Assembly: GCF_004210375.1 (NCBI RefSeq)
Contig: NC_134830.1
Location: 48,737,094-48,801,093 of the forward strand
Length of the DNA: 64,000 nucleotides
Reading direction: 5' to 3'
Origin: Tachypleus tridentatus
Taxonomy: Eukaryota; Arthropoda; Merostomata; Xiphosura; Limulidae
In this document: positions 11,898 through 22,256 of the stretch, in pieces
How positions within the stretch are numbered: the first letter of the stretch is position 1
Layout of the letters: every line of letters starts with the position of its first letter
Program-made: the position numbers and the translations under genes
Notes under the pieces: model-generated
Databases searched by the model: none
What the model was told of the DNA's origin: nothing
What the model saw: the letters and a program-made list of their open reading frames with translations, nothing else

Positions 11898-12839
11898 TTA
11901 TTCTGTTGGTAGAATTTAATACGAACGAAACTGGTACTCATTTGGTTTCGAAATATAATATTTTTGGACTTATAAATTTGAAAAGAAACTGAAGCATGGT
12001 GTGTTTTTGGAGAAATAAAAGTAATTAAACTATAATGAAGTTGTCAAAGTGTTAACTTATTCTAAGTATTTAGCAGTTAAAAGCAATTTTCTCCGAGAAA
12101 TTACGACTTCAACGAGGTACATTTTACGTGTCACTCGATCATGTAACCTGAAGCTCAGTGAGGCTCGTTTAACGTCGTTAAACCTACTCGTGACAAAATG
12201 GCTTCATTTATTAAATAATCCCACGAGTTCTAATAGACTCGCTTTTACTAAGATAATTTCGATATTCTCTGATTCTCTGACAGGAACTTATATATTTTCA
12301 TTTCTGCTTTCATAACATTCTGGAGTAGATTTTAGTTGAAGAAAAGTCTTGGTGTTGTCACTATTTATATCGGTTAATCCCTACATTAACAATAGGAAAT
12401 ACTGAGAGAATTACTATCCATAAATACAAAGAAAAAAAATATAGCAATTTATATAAAAAATACATTACAACGATATATATTTTATTAAATGCCCACTTCT
12501 CCGCTTCTTACTTAATCTTAATTTTGGTTTATGTCGTGAAATTCATTGACTAACTAACTACATAACCATATTTAAGACTCTACACGAATCAAACCCGTGA
12601 GGAAGTCTTCTCTACGTTACCATGACGACAGATTGAAGCTGATTCCGGTTGTTAAACCCGGAGTTTCTTTTTTAGTGAAAAAAAAAATCTGCTTAGTTGT
12701 TTTTCTTTTTACTAGGTTGGTGACTTGGGGGATCTGATTCTGCTCTGATATGGGGAGAATATCTGAAGTTTCATCTTCTGTCACATATTCTCATCGCGAC
12801 ATAAAGAAAATACAGTAACAAAGTAACTACTTTGGATCT
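11898..12839. other. Unannotated AT-rich sequence
   Basis: No supported gene. An 88-codon frame at 12049-12315 has no recognisable features. Confidence 0.5.
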
Positions 12840-13060
12840 GGAACGCTCCCCATTTGAAATTATCCAAGGTAAATCATTCATTCTCTCCTTTTCACCTGAC
12901 AAGACCAAGGCTTGAAGGTTTAGCAAAATTCATCCTTCTGGACTTTTCTCCCCAGTTTCTGTAGTATCTTCTTGATATCAAGATGTCCACTAGTTCTGTC
13001 TGGAGTTTCATGATCACACCAAGATGCCTTTCTCTACATCCTCCAACTACCTGTATTGTG
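12840..13060 (-). pseudogene. Ty3/gypsy-type integrase zinc-finger remnant
   Basis: From 13011 downward the minus strand reads HETPDRTSGHLDIKKILQKL and then KVQKDEFC. This fits the H-x(6-8)-SGHLG-x-KKTL-x-K pattern of the integrase HHCC domain of Ty3/gypsy elements; the usual RFYWPGM segment is missing, so there is a short deletion. A stop follows the first Cys. No LTRs or other pol domains were identified nearby. Confidence 0.5.
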
Positions 13061-13404
13061 TAATGCCACACACGTCTCTGTGACGTAGATATACAGGAAT
13101 TGTTTTAATCTCAGTCAAAACAGTTTATCACTTTACTTGTTATCTACTTGGTCTGGTAGTTTAGCTCTTAATCTCAGCATTGTGGTTGTAAGTCTAGTGT
13201 ATTGTTACTACATTGTACCTGGACAACAGTAGTCAGAGAAGAGTGGCCCAATAAATGGCGGTGGATGATGTTCCCTCTTCCCTATTAATTCGTGTAGTAT
13301 TAATGTTTCTACCAACATTTAACCCAGTTTCAGATTATTTTCTTGGCTTCTTATTGCTGAAAATTTTCTGGCGTTTGGAGTTGAGAAATAAATCAACAAA
13401 TTAT

Positions 13405-13600
13405 GGCCTTGTTCATGTTGAATGTGTGATAAACAATTTCAACAATGACTCATGCCCTTGTTCAGGTTAGATGTCTCATAAAGATTCTTAACCGCAATTG
13501 ATGGTCTTGTTCAGGTTGGATGTATAATGGAGAACCTTAATTACGATTGATGCCTTTGTTTAGGTTGGATGTTTAATAAAGAATCTTTTCCAGCGATTGT
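13405..13600. repeat. Short minisatellite, ~48-bp unit, 4 copies
   Basis: CTTGTTCAGGTTGGATGT recurs near 13410, 13455, 13505 and 13554, with ATAAAGAATCTTAA between. Confidence 0.6.
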
Positions 13601-14239
13601 AAAAATAAAGCCAAAACGAAATCTCACCTAACCTGATTATTTCTTAAAAACGACTTGCACATAAACTAAATAGACCAGAGAAACAAGAGGCATGGCATGG
13701 TGATTAGGTAGCTCGACTCGAAGCATGATATGTGATACAGATTCTTCCATACTAAATATAAACCTTAAATGTGACATATATTCTGCCATAAGGACCACAA
13801 ATGTTACGAATATAAGTATCAATAGCCATGATTTCCATTTTATAACGATATAGTAAGCTACTATGTTCCATTACATGGCTTTAAAACACGAAATATGTCA
13901 TGTACTATTTTATATCTGACAATTTATCCAGAAATTAATCTATCTTAGAAACAGAACTAAAATAGAAATATATATATAGTTGGTTTTGTCATTACTGAAA
14001 ATAGAAATATATATTTTAAAAAAAGACGTTCAAACCTTTTTTCGTTCTCTAAGAATTCTCTTTCTTCAGGGGACTGACAGTGTAACGGAAATAAATACGA
14101 CTTGGATTACTTTTAATATTAATTAACCAAAATATTTTCTAGAGAAGTAAAAGTTTTCTCTTTCCAAGAATGAATGAAACAAAAGCTGATAAATTTTATT
14201 AAATCATAAGTTTAAATAAAGGTGGTACTTTCTTTATCG

Positions 14240-15055
14240 TAGGTAACTAATAATGTTCCTCGTAACAATTTCGTGACACATAACACTTGCTGGTAATGTT
14301 TCTCGTAACAATTTCGTGACACATAATACTTGCTGGTAACGTTCCTCGTAACAATTTAGTGACAGATAACACTTACTGGTAATATTCGTTGAGTTAGTGA
14401 CACTAACACTTGCTGGTAATGTTCCTCGTAACAATTTAGTGACAGATAACACTTACTGGTAACGTTCCTCGTAACAATTTAGTGACAGATAACACTTACT
14501 GGTAATATTCTTCGTAATGAGTTAGTGACACATAACACTTACTGGTAACGTTCCTTGTAACAATTTAGTAACAGATAACACTTACTGGTAACGTTCCTTG
14601 TAACAATTTAGTGACAGATAACACTTACTGGTAATATTCTTCGTAATGAGTTAGTGACACATAACACTTACTGGTAACGTTCCTTGTAACAATTTAGTGA
14701 TAGATAACACTTACTGGTAATATTCTTCGTAACTTAATGACACATGACACTTACTGGTAATGGTCCTTGTAACAATTTAGTGACATGTAACACTTCCTGG
14801 TAATGTTCTTCATAAAACGTTAGGGATAAATAGCACTTACTGCTAATATTCCTCGTAACAATTTAGTGACATATAACACTTACTAGTAATGTTCTTCGTA
14901 ACAAGTTAGTGACGCATGAAACATACTGATAATGTTCTTCGTAACAAGCTAGTGACACATAACACTTGCTGGTAATGTTCTTGGTAATAAGTTAGTGACA
15001 CATAAAACTGATTGATAATGTTCCTCGTAACAAGCTAGTGACATATAACTTTTCA
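14240..15055. repeat. Minisatellite, 43-bp unit, ~19 copies
   Basis: Unit GGTAATGTTCCTCGTAACAA plus TTTAGTGACAGATAACACTTACT. Starts at 14458 and 14501 confirm the 43-base spacing. Confidence 0.9.
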
Positions 15056-15142
15056 CTGCCTTCTAACAGGTCCAGCGTGACAAACTTGTTTTTTTATTAC
15101 CGTCAATATCTTACATCGTAAAGGAAATCCTTAGTGCGTGAC

Positions 15143-15912
15143 AATAGTCAACTAGTGTTATTTATTTTACTGTATAAATAATTCTGACACTAGTGAACAA
15201 GTGATATTTATTTTATAGTATAAATACATCTGACAATAGTGAACTAGTGACATTTATTTAAACTGTATAAGTACATCCGATAATCGTATACTAATGATAT
15301 TTATTTAAACTGTATAAATACATCTGAGAACAGTGTACTAGTGGTATTTAGTTAAACTGTATTAATACATCTAGCAATAGTGTACTAGTGACATTTATTT
15401 TATTGTATAAATACATCTGACAATACTAGTGATATTTATTTAAACTAGTGACATTTATTTTAGTGACAATTATTTATTGTATACATCTGACAATAGTGAA
15501 CTAGTGACATTTATTTTATTGTATAAATACATCTGACAACAGTGTACTAGTGATATTTATTTAAACTGTATAAATACATCTGACAATAGTGTGCTAGTGA
15601 CATTTATTTTATTGTATAAATACATCTGACAACAGTGTACTAGTGATATTTATTTAAACTGTATTAATACGTCTAGCAATAGTGTACTAGTGACAATTAT
15701 TTTATTGTATAAATACATCTGACAATAGTGAACTAGTGACATTTATTTTATTGTATAAATACATCTGACAACAGTGTACTAGTGATATTTATTTAAACTG
15801 TATAAATACATCTGACAATAGTGTACTAGTGATATTTATTTAAACTGTATAAATACATCTGACAATAGTGTGCTAGTGACATTTATTTAGACTGTATAAA
15901 TACATCTCACAA
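15143..15912. repeat. Minisatellite, 46/47-bp unit, ~16 copies
   Basis: Unit GTATAAATACATCTGACAAT plus AGTGTACTAGTGACATTTATTTTATT; two alternating variants (TTTTATT or TTAAACT) give the one-base length difference. Confidence 0.9.
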
Positions 15913-16171
15913 TAATGACTTTCTTTCTATAAACCACTTTGATACGAAATAAGGTAGTTCCACTGATAATTGTAAGAGCTTTGAAATGTTCACCACGTTA
16001 TCACGGTGAGTTTTATTCCAGGGACATAACAATTATTTGAAACGAAATTAATCAATATTAAAAACATTGTAAGAGCATAAAACACCAAGAACACACGTTG
16101 CAACTTGAAACCAAAGCAGTCAACCAATAGAAATAAAACCAGCACCAACACAAGCACTTTGCAACTTTTTA

Positions 16172-16412
16172 ATAATTGGTTTCATTTGCAAAGATAGCTA
16201 CACTTGCTAGCCGTCACTAATTTACCAGCGAAAGACTAGAGGGAAGGCAGTTAATGATCACCACTGACAGCCAACTCTTAAGCTAATCTTTTACCAACGA
16301 ACAGTGGGTCTGACTGTTACCTTATTATGTCTCCATAACTGAAAGGTCGAGCATATTTAGTGTGAGTGGATTTGAACCTACGACCCATAGCCATCTGATC
16401 ATGCTTGGATAA
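16172..16412 (-). mobile_element. SINE-A, diverged
   Basis: Body (GCCGTCACTAATTTACCAGC, ACCAACGAACAGTGGG) and box B region (GTGGATTTGAACCTACGACC) recognisable; head partly lost. Confidence 0.8.
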
Positions 16413-17430
16413 ACCTTTTACGGAGCTGACAAGAATTTGTATCAGGAAATGATAATGTGTAAGATAAAATGGTTTCATATTCTTTCCCTGAGTGTTAAAT
16501 AACTACTTTCCTGGGCTAAAATTGAGTTGGGGTGGGAGGGGCACAAATTTAAATAAACCCAGTCTAGATTCACCCATCTTATAAGTTAATTCAGGCGTTT
16601 GACATTATACATTACTATCACGTTTCTAAATAAAAACAACAACGAATGTATTGTGTATCATCACATTTTTATATAAAATTTTTCAAACAAAAATATTTTT
16701 CTCTTATATCTTCTAATTTTAAATGATTTATAAGGAACTTCATATAACACACTTTTGTATTTCTATAAAAAATACTGTAAGAAGAAACTTTATCATAGAC
16801 ATTTTTATTTGTGATTAATAAGACAGTATAAGTTGAATATTCTAATATATGGTAAGTATATCACGTATCCTCTTCACAATAAAATGTTTTTTACTCTTAA
16901 AAAACTAAGAAACGAAAATAGAAATTAATCAAAAAGTTTTACGCTAAAAAACAATTTCTATTTATCTATAGTATTACATCGGTTAAGGTGTTTGATTCGA
17001 TGCACCCACTTTATCTTTGTTTACGAAATAACACTCCTGGTAGGGTTTGACTCCACGTGGTTAGTCTGAAGGGGGGGGGGGGGGTAGGTAGCCTAAGCTA
17101 CTTAACGGTACTATAAATTCTCTATTGTTCCCGTTTACGTTTGTTATACTGCAGATAACATAGAGTAAGTAGTTCAACATCTTATAACGTCACGTATCAT
17201 AGCTAACAACGTTTGTTACTGGAATGGGTGTGCATATAATTAGCTGCATTAATTAAAAACAGAGAAATAAAACATTAAATAACACATGAGATTTAGTCAA
17301 AAAATCATCTTCACATTTCAGATAATTTTCGACATGTTATTTTTGCTTACGGTTGATGGATATTACTTTATTTGACGTTTAACAAATTTGTTGACTTTTA
17401 CAGTTATGTTAGACAACCACTACACGTATT
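16413..17430. other. Unannotated sequence with a G homopolymer
   Basis: AT-rich. A G run of about 14 at 17070-17083 is the only striking feature. Confidence 0.6.
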
Positions 17431-17578
17431 TCAGAACGGGTAGTATGGGTATTAAGACTTTTATTGATAAGGAGAGAACAACGTTTCGACTTTCTTGACC
17501 TGAAGATGACCTAGGAAGGTCGAAACGCTGTTCTTGCCTTATCAATAAAAGTGTTAATACCCATACCAGCCTTTCTGA
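17431..17578. repeat. Second Penelope-type fold-back, immediately downstream of the 352-aa gene
   Basis: The arms 17431-17493 and 17516-17578 are inverted copies (outer TCAGAACGGGTAGTATGGGT against ACCCATACCAGCCTTTCTGA). The centre holds CTGAAGATGACC and GGTCGAAAC. The outer arm matches the terminal sequence at 48.8 kb but not the arms at 3.6 kb, so the two fold-backs come from two subfamilies sharing the same core. Confidence 0.7.
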
Positions 17579-17579
17579 G

Positions 17580-17600
17580 ATACATTTTTATTTCAAGTGG
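17580..17600 (-). promoter_or_regulatory. Candidate poly(A) signal for the 352-aa gene
   Basis: The plus strand reads TTTTTATTTC here, giving AATAAA on the minus strand about 170 bases after the stop codon. A second AATAAA (plus strand TTTATT at about 17460) lies inside the fold-back arm. Either could end the transcript; the choice decides whether the fold-back is transcribed in the 3' UTR. Confidence 0.35.
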
Positions 17601-17757
17601 GTTTCTTGTCATCAAGAATCAGTACATGTCTACACAATAACTCAGATCTGGTATCAACTACGACCAACAACAACTGTGAAGCATTCACACCATTAACAAG
17701 TGACACATAATTACTAGTTATAGTTGAAAGATATTGATTAACTTAACGTTTTAAATT

Positions 17758-18816
17758 TTACGACTTTTTAAAGGAAACTCGTTTTTCAGAACCACTTCCA
17801 CCGCACATTGAGCCCTTTAAAAACGCCTCAATCGCATCTCCAAGCAAGATGGCATTAAGAACATTCCCGTCATCCCACGATACTGTTGCATGTTCATGTT
17901 CTGGTTGTATTTCTTCTTTGTGTATTTGGATAACCACTTCCTCATTACCTGGCGACTGTTCGTGTTTCGTTTCTTCAATGGCTTTGTCTAAGTCCACATT
18001 TTCGATAGTTTCCTCTGTCGTAATGTCGTTACTGGGACTTTGTTTATTCGCCATCTTTCTTGAGTTCAACCGTCGTTTCTGTAAAGTGATAGGAGTGAGT
18101 TGGAGAAGATCAGATTTCTCAGTAGTTGAAGAATCAACTGACCATGTAGGTTGTAAGGAAGTTCCTTCTGCCACCAAACCGTCACCAGATTTAGGTTTAA
18201 TGATGGACAATAAGTCTTCTCTTTTGCACACGATCCCTTCTTGTTCGACGAATGTCTTACAAGGGGAAGATTTCTGTGATGTGCTATTGTGGGGTTGAAG
18301 TTTTCCACCCTCTTCATATTCTTCCTTTTCAGGATTGTTTGGCCTTTCCTCACTACTGGCCCTTTTCTGAAATAGGCTTCGCTTGCTCTTCAACATTTTT
18401 GCTTCGGTTGATTTGTTTTCAGTTTCATTTCCAACGGATAACTTCTTAAGATTTTTTAAAAGTTCTCCTGAAGACAGAGTTCTACTAAAAAACGTAGATG
18501 TTTTCCAACCAGCTTTCGGAACCTTTGACTTTGTCTGAGTGATATCCTCGGAATTAGTTTTCTTAGACGTGGAAGAAGACGATGTGCTGACATCTAGACC
18601 CATCTGTAATATATGCGAAGTTTCTCTTCTTTCAAGATGGCGGTAAACTTTCCTAGGTGATGTTTCTTTCTTAAGACTTTTATTTTTGTCTTCCTTTTCT
18701 TTCCGATTCCCTAATTCTCTGTTCATTGTTTTTGAATGTTTACTCAAAGACAAAACAGGAATTTCGACACTGAACGCTAGAGGCGTCTCATCAGGACAAC
18801 TCTGGGCATCAGACAT
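17758..18816 (-). CDS. Uncharacterised 352-aa Ser/Lys/Glu-rich protein, single long exon, C-terminal RVSF
   Basis: The best host gene candidate in the window. I do not recognise the family. The ORF is open for 1059 bases in DNA otherwise full of stops and is visibly richer in GC than its flanks. Residues 1-310 are low-complexity and charged (Ser, Lys, Glu, Thr), probably disordered, with a Ser run near residue 80. Residues 312-335 are different: a WDDG motif, then a hydrophobic stretch (VLNAILLGDAIEAFLKG) that would form an amphipathic helix. The protein ends in KRVSFKKS, where RVSF at 346-349 fits the protein phosphatase 1 docking consensus. No signal peptide or membrane segment is seen. The chosen ATG has A at -3, and an in-frame TAG lies five codons upstream, so it is the first Met unless an upstream exon joins inside the short gap. 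It is complete at the C-terminus (TAA). A Penelope-type fold-back lies about 180 bases past the stop. Function is not assignable. Confidence 0.72.
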   Translation of the reverse strand: MSDAQSCPDETPLAFSVEIPVLSLSKHSKTMNRELGNRKEKEDKNKSLKKETSPRKVYRHLERRETSHILQMGLDVSTSSSSTSKKTNSEDITQTKSKVPKAGWKTSTFFSRTLSSGELLKNLKKLSVGNETENKSTEAKMLKSKRSLFQKRASSEERPNNPEKEEYEEGGKLQPHNSTSQKSSPCKTFVEQEGIVCKREDLLSIIKPKSGDGLVAEGTSLQPTWSVDSSTTEKSDLLQLTPITLQKRRLNSRKMANKQSPSNDITTEETIENVDLDKAIEETKHEQSPGNEEVVIQIHKEEIQPEHEHATVSWDDGNVLNAILLGDAIEAFLKGSMCGGSGSEKRVSFKKS

Positions 18817-19141
18817 GTTGTGGTGCCACTATTAACTTTAATTAGGTATTAAACATAACCTATAATACCTGTTTTTAGTTTCTGAGTCCCCACAGAACGG
18901 ATATTAGAGAATCGAAAATTCATTACTTAGGGAGCATAGGTTCAACCAGATGTTGATGATTCTATACAGTGAGTGTGACTACAGGAATATAATTCGTAGC
19001 GCCATTTTGTATTTCTTTCAAGACTCTAAGAAAAATAAGTCTTTAGTGCACCAGATGTTTTACTGACTGCTTCGCTTAGTTCTAAAATTAGAAGAGACGA
19101 GAGCTCTCGGTTTCGACGTCATAATTGTTCGACAATTCATT
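18817..19141 (-). other. Candidate 5' UTR exon of the 352-aa gene, with splice acceptor and upstream mini-ORF
   Basis: On the minus strand a pyrimidine-rich run ending in TTTGCAG lies at about 19155-19142 and makes a good 3' splice acceptor, placing the exon edge at 19141. The next 325 bases run to the ATG at 18816 with no strong donor noticed. Inside is a 9-codon mini-ORF (19005-18979, minus) whose ATG sits in a strong context (CAAAATGG) and would be expected to lower initiation at the main ATG. An upstream non-coding exon is inferred, not seen. Confidence 0.4.
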
Positions 19142-19481
19142 CTGCAAATAGAAAGAAATGATGAACATGAATTTAGAAAAGAAATATTGAACGTAAAAGA
19201 TTATTAATCAAATTCTTACTAGCAGAAGTTAAGAATGGAAGAAGCTTATCGAACTAGTGTTTAATTCCACCAAAGTGATCATAAACGTTGATCAAAATGA
19301 AAGTAACTTGAAATTAGAAAATAAAATCGATTTTTAAATACATGGGCTTTAATATATGTATATACATATACGAAGTTTGAAAATTTTAATATTTTGAAAT
19401 TAAACAGTACGAGTTCTTTATTTAAAAGTTGTTCGCAAAATTTTATTGTATTAGATTATATTTTCTTAAACAAATTAAAAG

Positions 19482-19611
19482 TTGTTGTTGTTGTTTTGAA
19501 TTAAGCACAAAGCTACACAATGAGCTATCTGTGCTCTGCCCACCACGGATATCGAAACCCGGTTTTTAGCGTTTAAGTCCGCAGACATACCGCTGAGCCA
19601 ATGGGGGGAGG
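19482..19611 (-). mobile_element. SINE-B, full length, perfect 11-bp TSD
   Basis: CAAATTAAAAG at 19471-19481 and 19612-19622. On the minus strand the head is CCATTGGCTCAGCGGTATG, box B is GGTTTCGATATCC, and the element ends in a GTT-rich tail on the plus strand. This copy defines the ends of the family. Confidence 0.88.
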
Positions 19612-19734
19612 CAAATTAAAAGAGGTTGATCATACTGAGGTCACCAGATGACTTATCTACTTAACCCATACAATCCGCTTGAACTGCACCTGTTAGTTTA
19701 AACTATTAAGATTAGTGAATAACTAACATTAGAG

Positions 19735-19845
19735 TGAAGTTAATAAATGGGTGACGTCAGAGTAAAGTGGTTTAATGGGAGACGTCAGTGTGATTTGTTG
19801 AATGGGTGATTTAGATTGGAGTTGTTGAATGGGTGACGTCAGTCT
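19735..19845. repeat. Short tandem repeat carrying CRE-like TGACGTCA sites
   Basis: Three to four diverged units around AATGGGTGACGTCAG, spaced about 35-48 bases. The perfect palindrome TGACGTCA (the CREB/ATF consensus) occurs at 19752-19759 and 19834-19841, with an altered copy (AGACGTCA) between them. The repeat lies about 0.9-1.0 kb upstream of the minus-strand gene's ATG. Regulatory use is inference. Confidence 0.45.
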
Positions 19846-20009
19846 AAGTTTTTTGTGCTATTCTTCAGGCGAAAAACCTCATGACGATTGTTAACTTGTA
19901 AGAAGTGTCAGTGATTGTAAATCTGGTATAGTGAAGAAATCGGTAATAACTAATAGATAAATTGACTTTCTCACACAGGGATTAACTGGAATCAGTTTTA
20001 CACAATATA

Positions 20010-20263
20010 TTAGTGATAAAATATTTAACGTATTAGGTTTTGAAACAACAAACACTTTAGAAATCATGTATATTATTGGTGAGGATATATCTAACATATT
20101 AAGGTAAACAACAAACACTATAGACATCATGTAAGTTATTGGTGAGGACATATTTAGCATATTAAGGAGAACAAGAAACACTATAGACAAAATGTAAATT
20201 ATTGGTGAGGACATATTTAACATATTAAAAAAACAACAAACACTATAGAAATGATGTAAATTA
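20010..20263. repeat. 63-bp minisatellite, left part
   Basis: Unit TTATTGGTGAGGACATATTT followed by AACATATTAAGG and CACTATAGAAATCATGTAAA, 63 bases. It is interrupted by the transposon at 20264. Confidence 0.88.
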
Positions 20264-21859
20264 CACTATGCAACAAAATGTTTACTTTTTCTTGTTCCTG
20301 GGCAGAAAGTGTTATTTCCCAATTGCTTATGCCTAAAGTAAATGGAAAAGACCTATTTTTCTCTTCAAACTTTGCTTTTGTGACGTGGGTAATGAAATTT
20401 TCAAATTTACCCATTTTCCAGAACATTCCAGGTAGATTCAGTGCTGAGTAGTTGATAGAAAATTTTTCCGAACTCACAAGAATTTTCAAGAAATTTCTAG
20501 AATGTTGTAGAACTTACAATAATTTTCCGGAATGTTGTATAACTTACGAGAATTTTCAAGAACCCTTTAGAATTTTCTAGAACTTTCCAATGTAATATAT
20601 ACACAGGGGCTCACCATTTACCACTTCAGTTTAGTTCTAGCTGCTTAAGTAAACACATAGACCTGTCTTATTTTATCAGAGATGGCACCAAGAAACTACA
20701 AGCATTCTTCCGAAGCATCCAGAAGCCTCAAAGCTCTGCTGCTCCATAACGGGAATAACTATCCGTCTCTTCCCCTGGCTTGTGCACATCAAAGAGGAAT
20801 ACAACAGTGTCAAGACCTTGCTAGAAGCCTTGAAGTATGATGAGTACGGCTGAGAGATTATTAGAGACTTCAAAATGGTGGCATTCCTGATGGGTCTCCA
20901 AAAAGACCTTACCATGTTTCCCTGTTATTTTTGCCTTTGGGACAGCAGGGACACTGCAGCGCACTACAACAGGAAACACTGGCCACAACGGACCGAGTTC
21001 TCTGTGGGGAGGCACAATGTCAAGTGTAAGCCACTAGTGGACCTCCAAATAATGTTATTCCCACCATTGCACATAAAATTGGGTCTTATGAAACAACCTG
21101 TCACAGCTCTTGATAAGGAGTCTGCAGCCTTCAAGTACCTTTGAGACTTCTTCCCTAAGCTGTCTGAGGTCAAAGTTAGTGTCTTCGTTGGACCACAAAT
21201 AAAGAAGATCTTTAAGTGCACAGAATTCCCCAAGAAGCTCAGTAGGAAGGGAGAAAAAAAAGCTTGGGGCAGCTTTGTCGCAGTGGTTCGGGACTTCTTG
21301 GACGATCACAAGGCCAAAATTTATGTGGAACTGGTTGAGGCTCTGGTGAAGAACTACGGCAAAATGGGCTGCAGGATGTCCCTGAAAGTCCATATCCTTG
21401 ACGCTCATCTTGATAAATTCAAGGAGAACATAGGAGCATACTCAGAGGAGTAAGGTAAACGCTTTCACAAAGATAAATTGAACTTTAAACGCAGCTACCA
21501 AGAAGCGTTTAACGAAAACATGATGTGAGACTATTTGGGGGCTGATACGTGAAAGTGATTTACATTACAGTCGCAAGTCTCGAAAAACTACTCACTTCTA
21601 AACATTTTTGTTCATTTTTGTATAGCTTTAGTATAAATACATGTAAATCTTGATTCATGTTTTATTCAGACTTTTATCTAAATGAAAATGTGCAAATTTC
21701 CCCATTTTAACATAGAAAATAGGTTAATTTCTAAATTTCATTATCCAGGTCACAAAAGCAAAGTTTGAAGGGAATAATGGCCATTTTCTGTACTTTTGCA
21801 ACATAAGCAATTAAGAAATAACACACATTATCCAGGAACAAAATTTTCGTTACATTGTG
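20264..21859 (+). mobile_element. DNA transposon with CACTATG/CACAATG ends and long TIRs, 1596 bp, 3-bp TTA TSD
   Basis: The left end starts CACTATGCAACAAAAT and the right end, reverse-complemented, starts CACAATGTAACGAAAAT. Similarity between the ends continues for roughly 155 bases (20264-20418 against 21700-21859), with indels; both contain TTCAAACTTTGCTTTTGTGA. TTA precedes and follows the element (20261-20263, 21860-21862), and joining the flanks restores one unit of the 63-bp minisatellite. CAC-starting ends and a 3-bp TSD suggest the CACTA/Chapaev/Mirage (CMC) group; the heptamer also resembles Transib ends. Superfamily is inferred. Confidence 0.85.
20682..21590 (+). pseudogene. Broken transposon-encoded protein of a multicopy arthropod family
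   Basis: The plus strand reads, with interruptions, a protein including MVAFLMGLQ, FPCYFCLWDSRDTAAHY, PPLHIKLGLMKQ, then VGPQIKKIF, VELVEALVKNYGKMG, SLKVHILDAHLDKF and GAYSEE. I recognise this from memory as a family annotated many times as an uncharacterised protein in arthropod and cnidarian genomes. Position inside long TIRs shows that it is transposon-borne. The CxxC within FPCYFCLW and the H-rich AHYNRKHW suggest a metal-binding segment; LDAHLDKFKEN followed by YSEE resembles the C-terminal catalytic region of RNase-H-fold transposases that carry an insertion domain. Premature stops occur near 20850, 21143, 21452 and 21526. Confidence 0.7.
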
Positions 21860-22097
21860 TTATTGGCGAGGACATATTAAGAAAAACAACAAACACTGTA
21901 GACGTCATGTAAATTATTGGTGAGGACATATTTAACATACTAAGGAAAACAGCAAACACTATATAAATCATGTAAATTATTGATGAGGACATATTTAACA
22001 TATTAAGAAAAACAAGAAACACTATAGAAATCATGTAATTTATTGGTGAGGAGATATTTAACGTATTAAGGAGAAAATCAAACACTTTAAGAATCAT
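21860..22097. repeat. 63-bp minisatellite, right part
   Basis: Continuation of the same array after the transposon, ending at a truncated SINE-A. Confidence 0.88.
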
Positions 22098-22099
22098 GG

Positions 22100-22256
22100 A
22101 AAACTCTTGAGCTATTATTTTACCAATAAACAATGGGATTGACCGTAACATTAAAACGCTCCAACAGCTGAAAGGGCGAGCACGTTGAGTGAAGACGGGT
22201 ATTAAAACCCGCGACCCTCAGATTACGAGTAGAGTGCCCAAACATCTGACCAATCT
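22100..22256 (-). mobile_element. SINE-A, tail missing, at the end of the 63-bp array
   Basis: Head and front body only (ACAATGGGATTGACCGTAAC, TTAAAACCCGCGACCCTCAG). It starts where the minisatellite stops. Confidence 0.78.

Noticed and set aside
14240-15912. CRISPR-like array of regularly spaced repeats
   Set aside because: The units are contiguous without unique spacers and vary by point changes, as in eukaryotic minisatellites; no cas genes.
17070-17083. G homopolymer as a G-quadruplex or regulatory site
   Set aside because: A single uninterrupted run with no further G-tracts nearby; more likely slippage.
21828-22151. 107-codon minus-strand frame with 21-residue repeats
   Set aside because: Translation of the 63-bp minisatellite running into a SINE.
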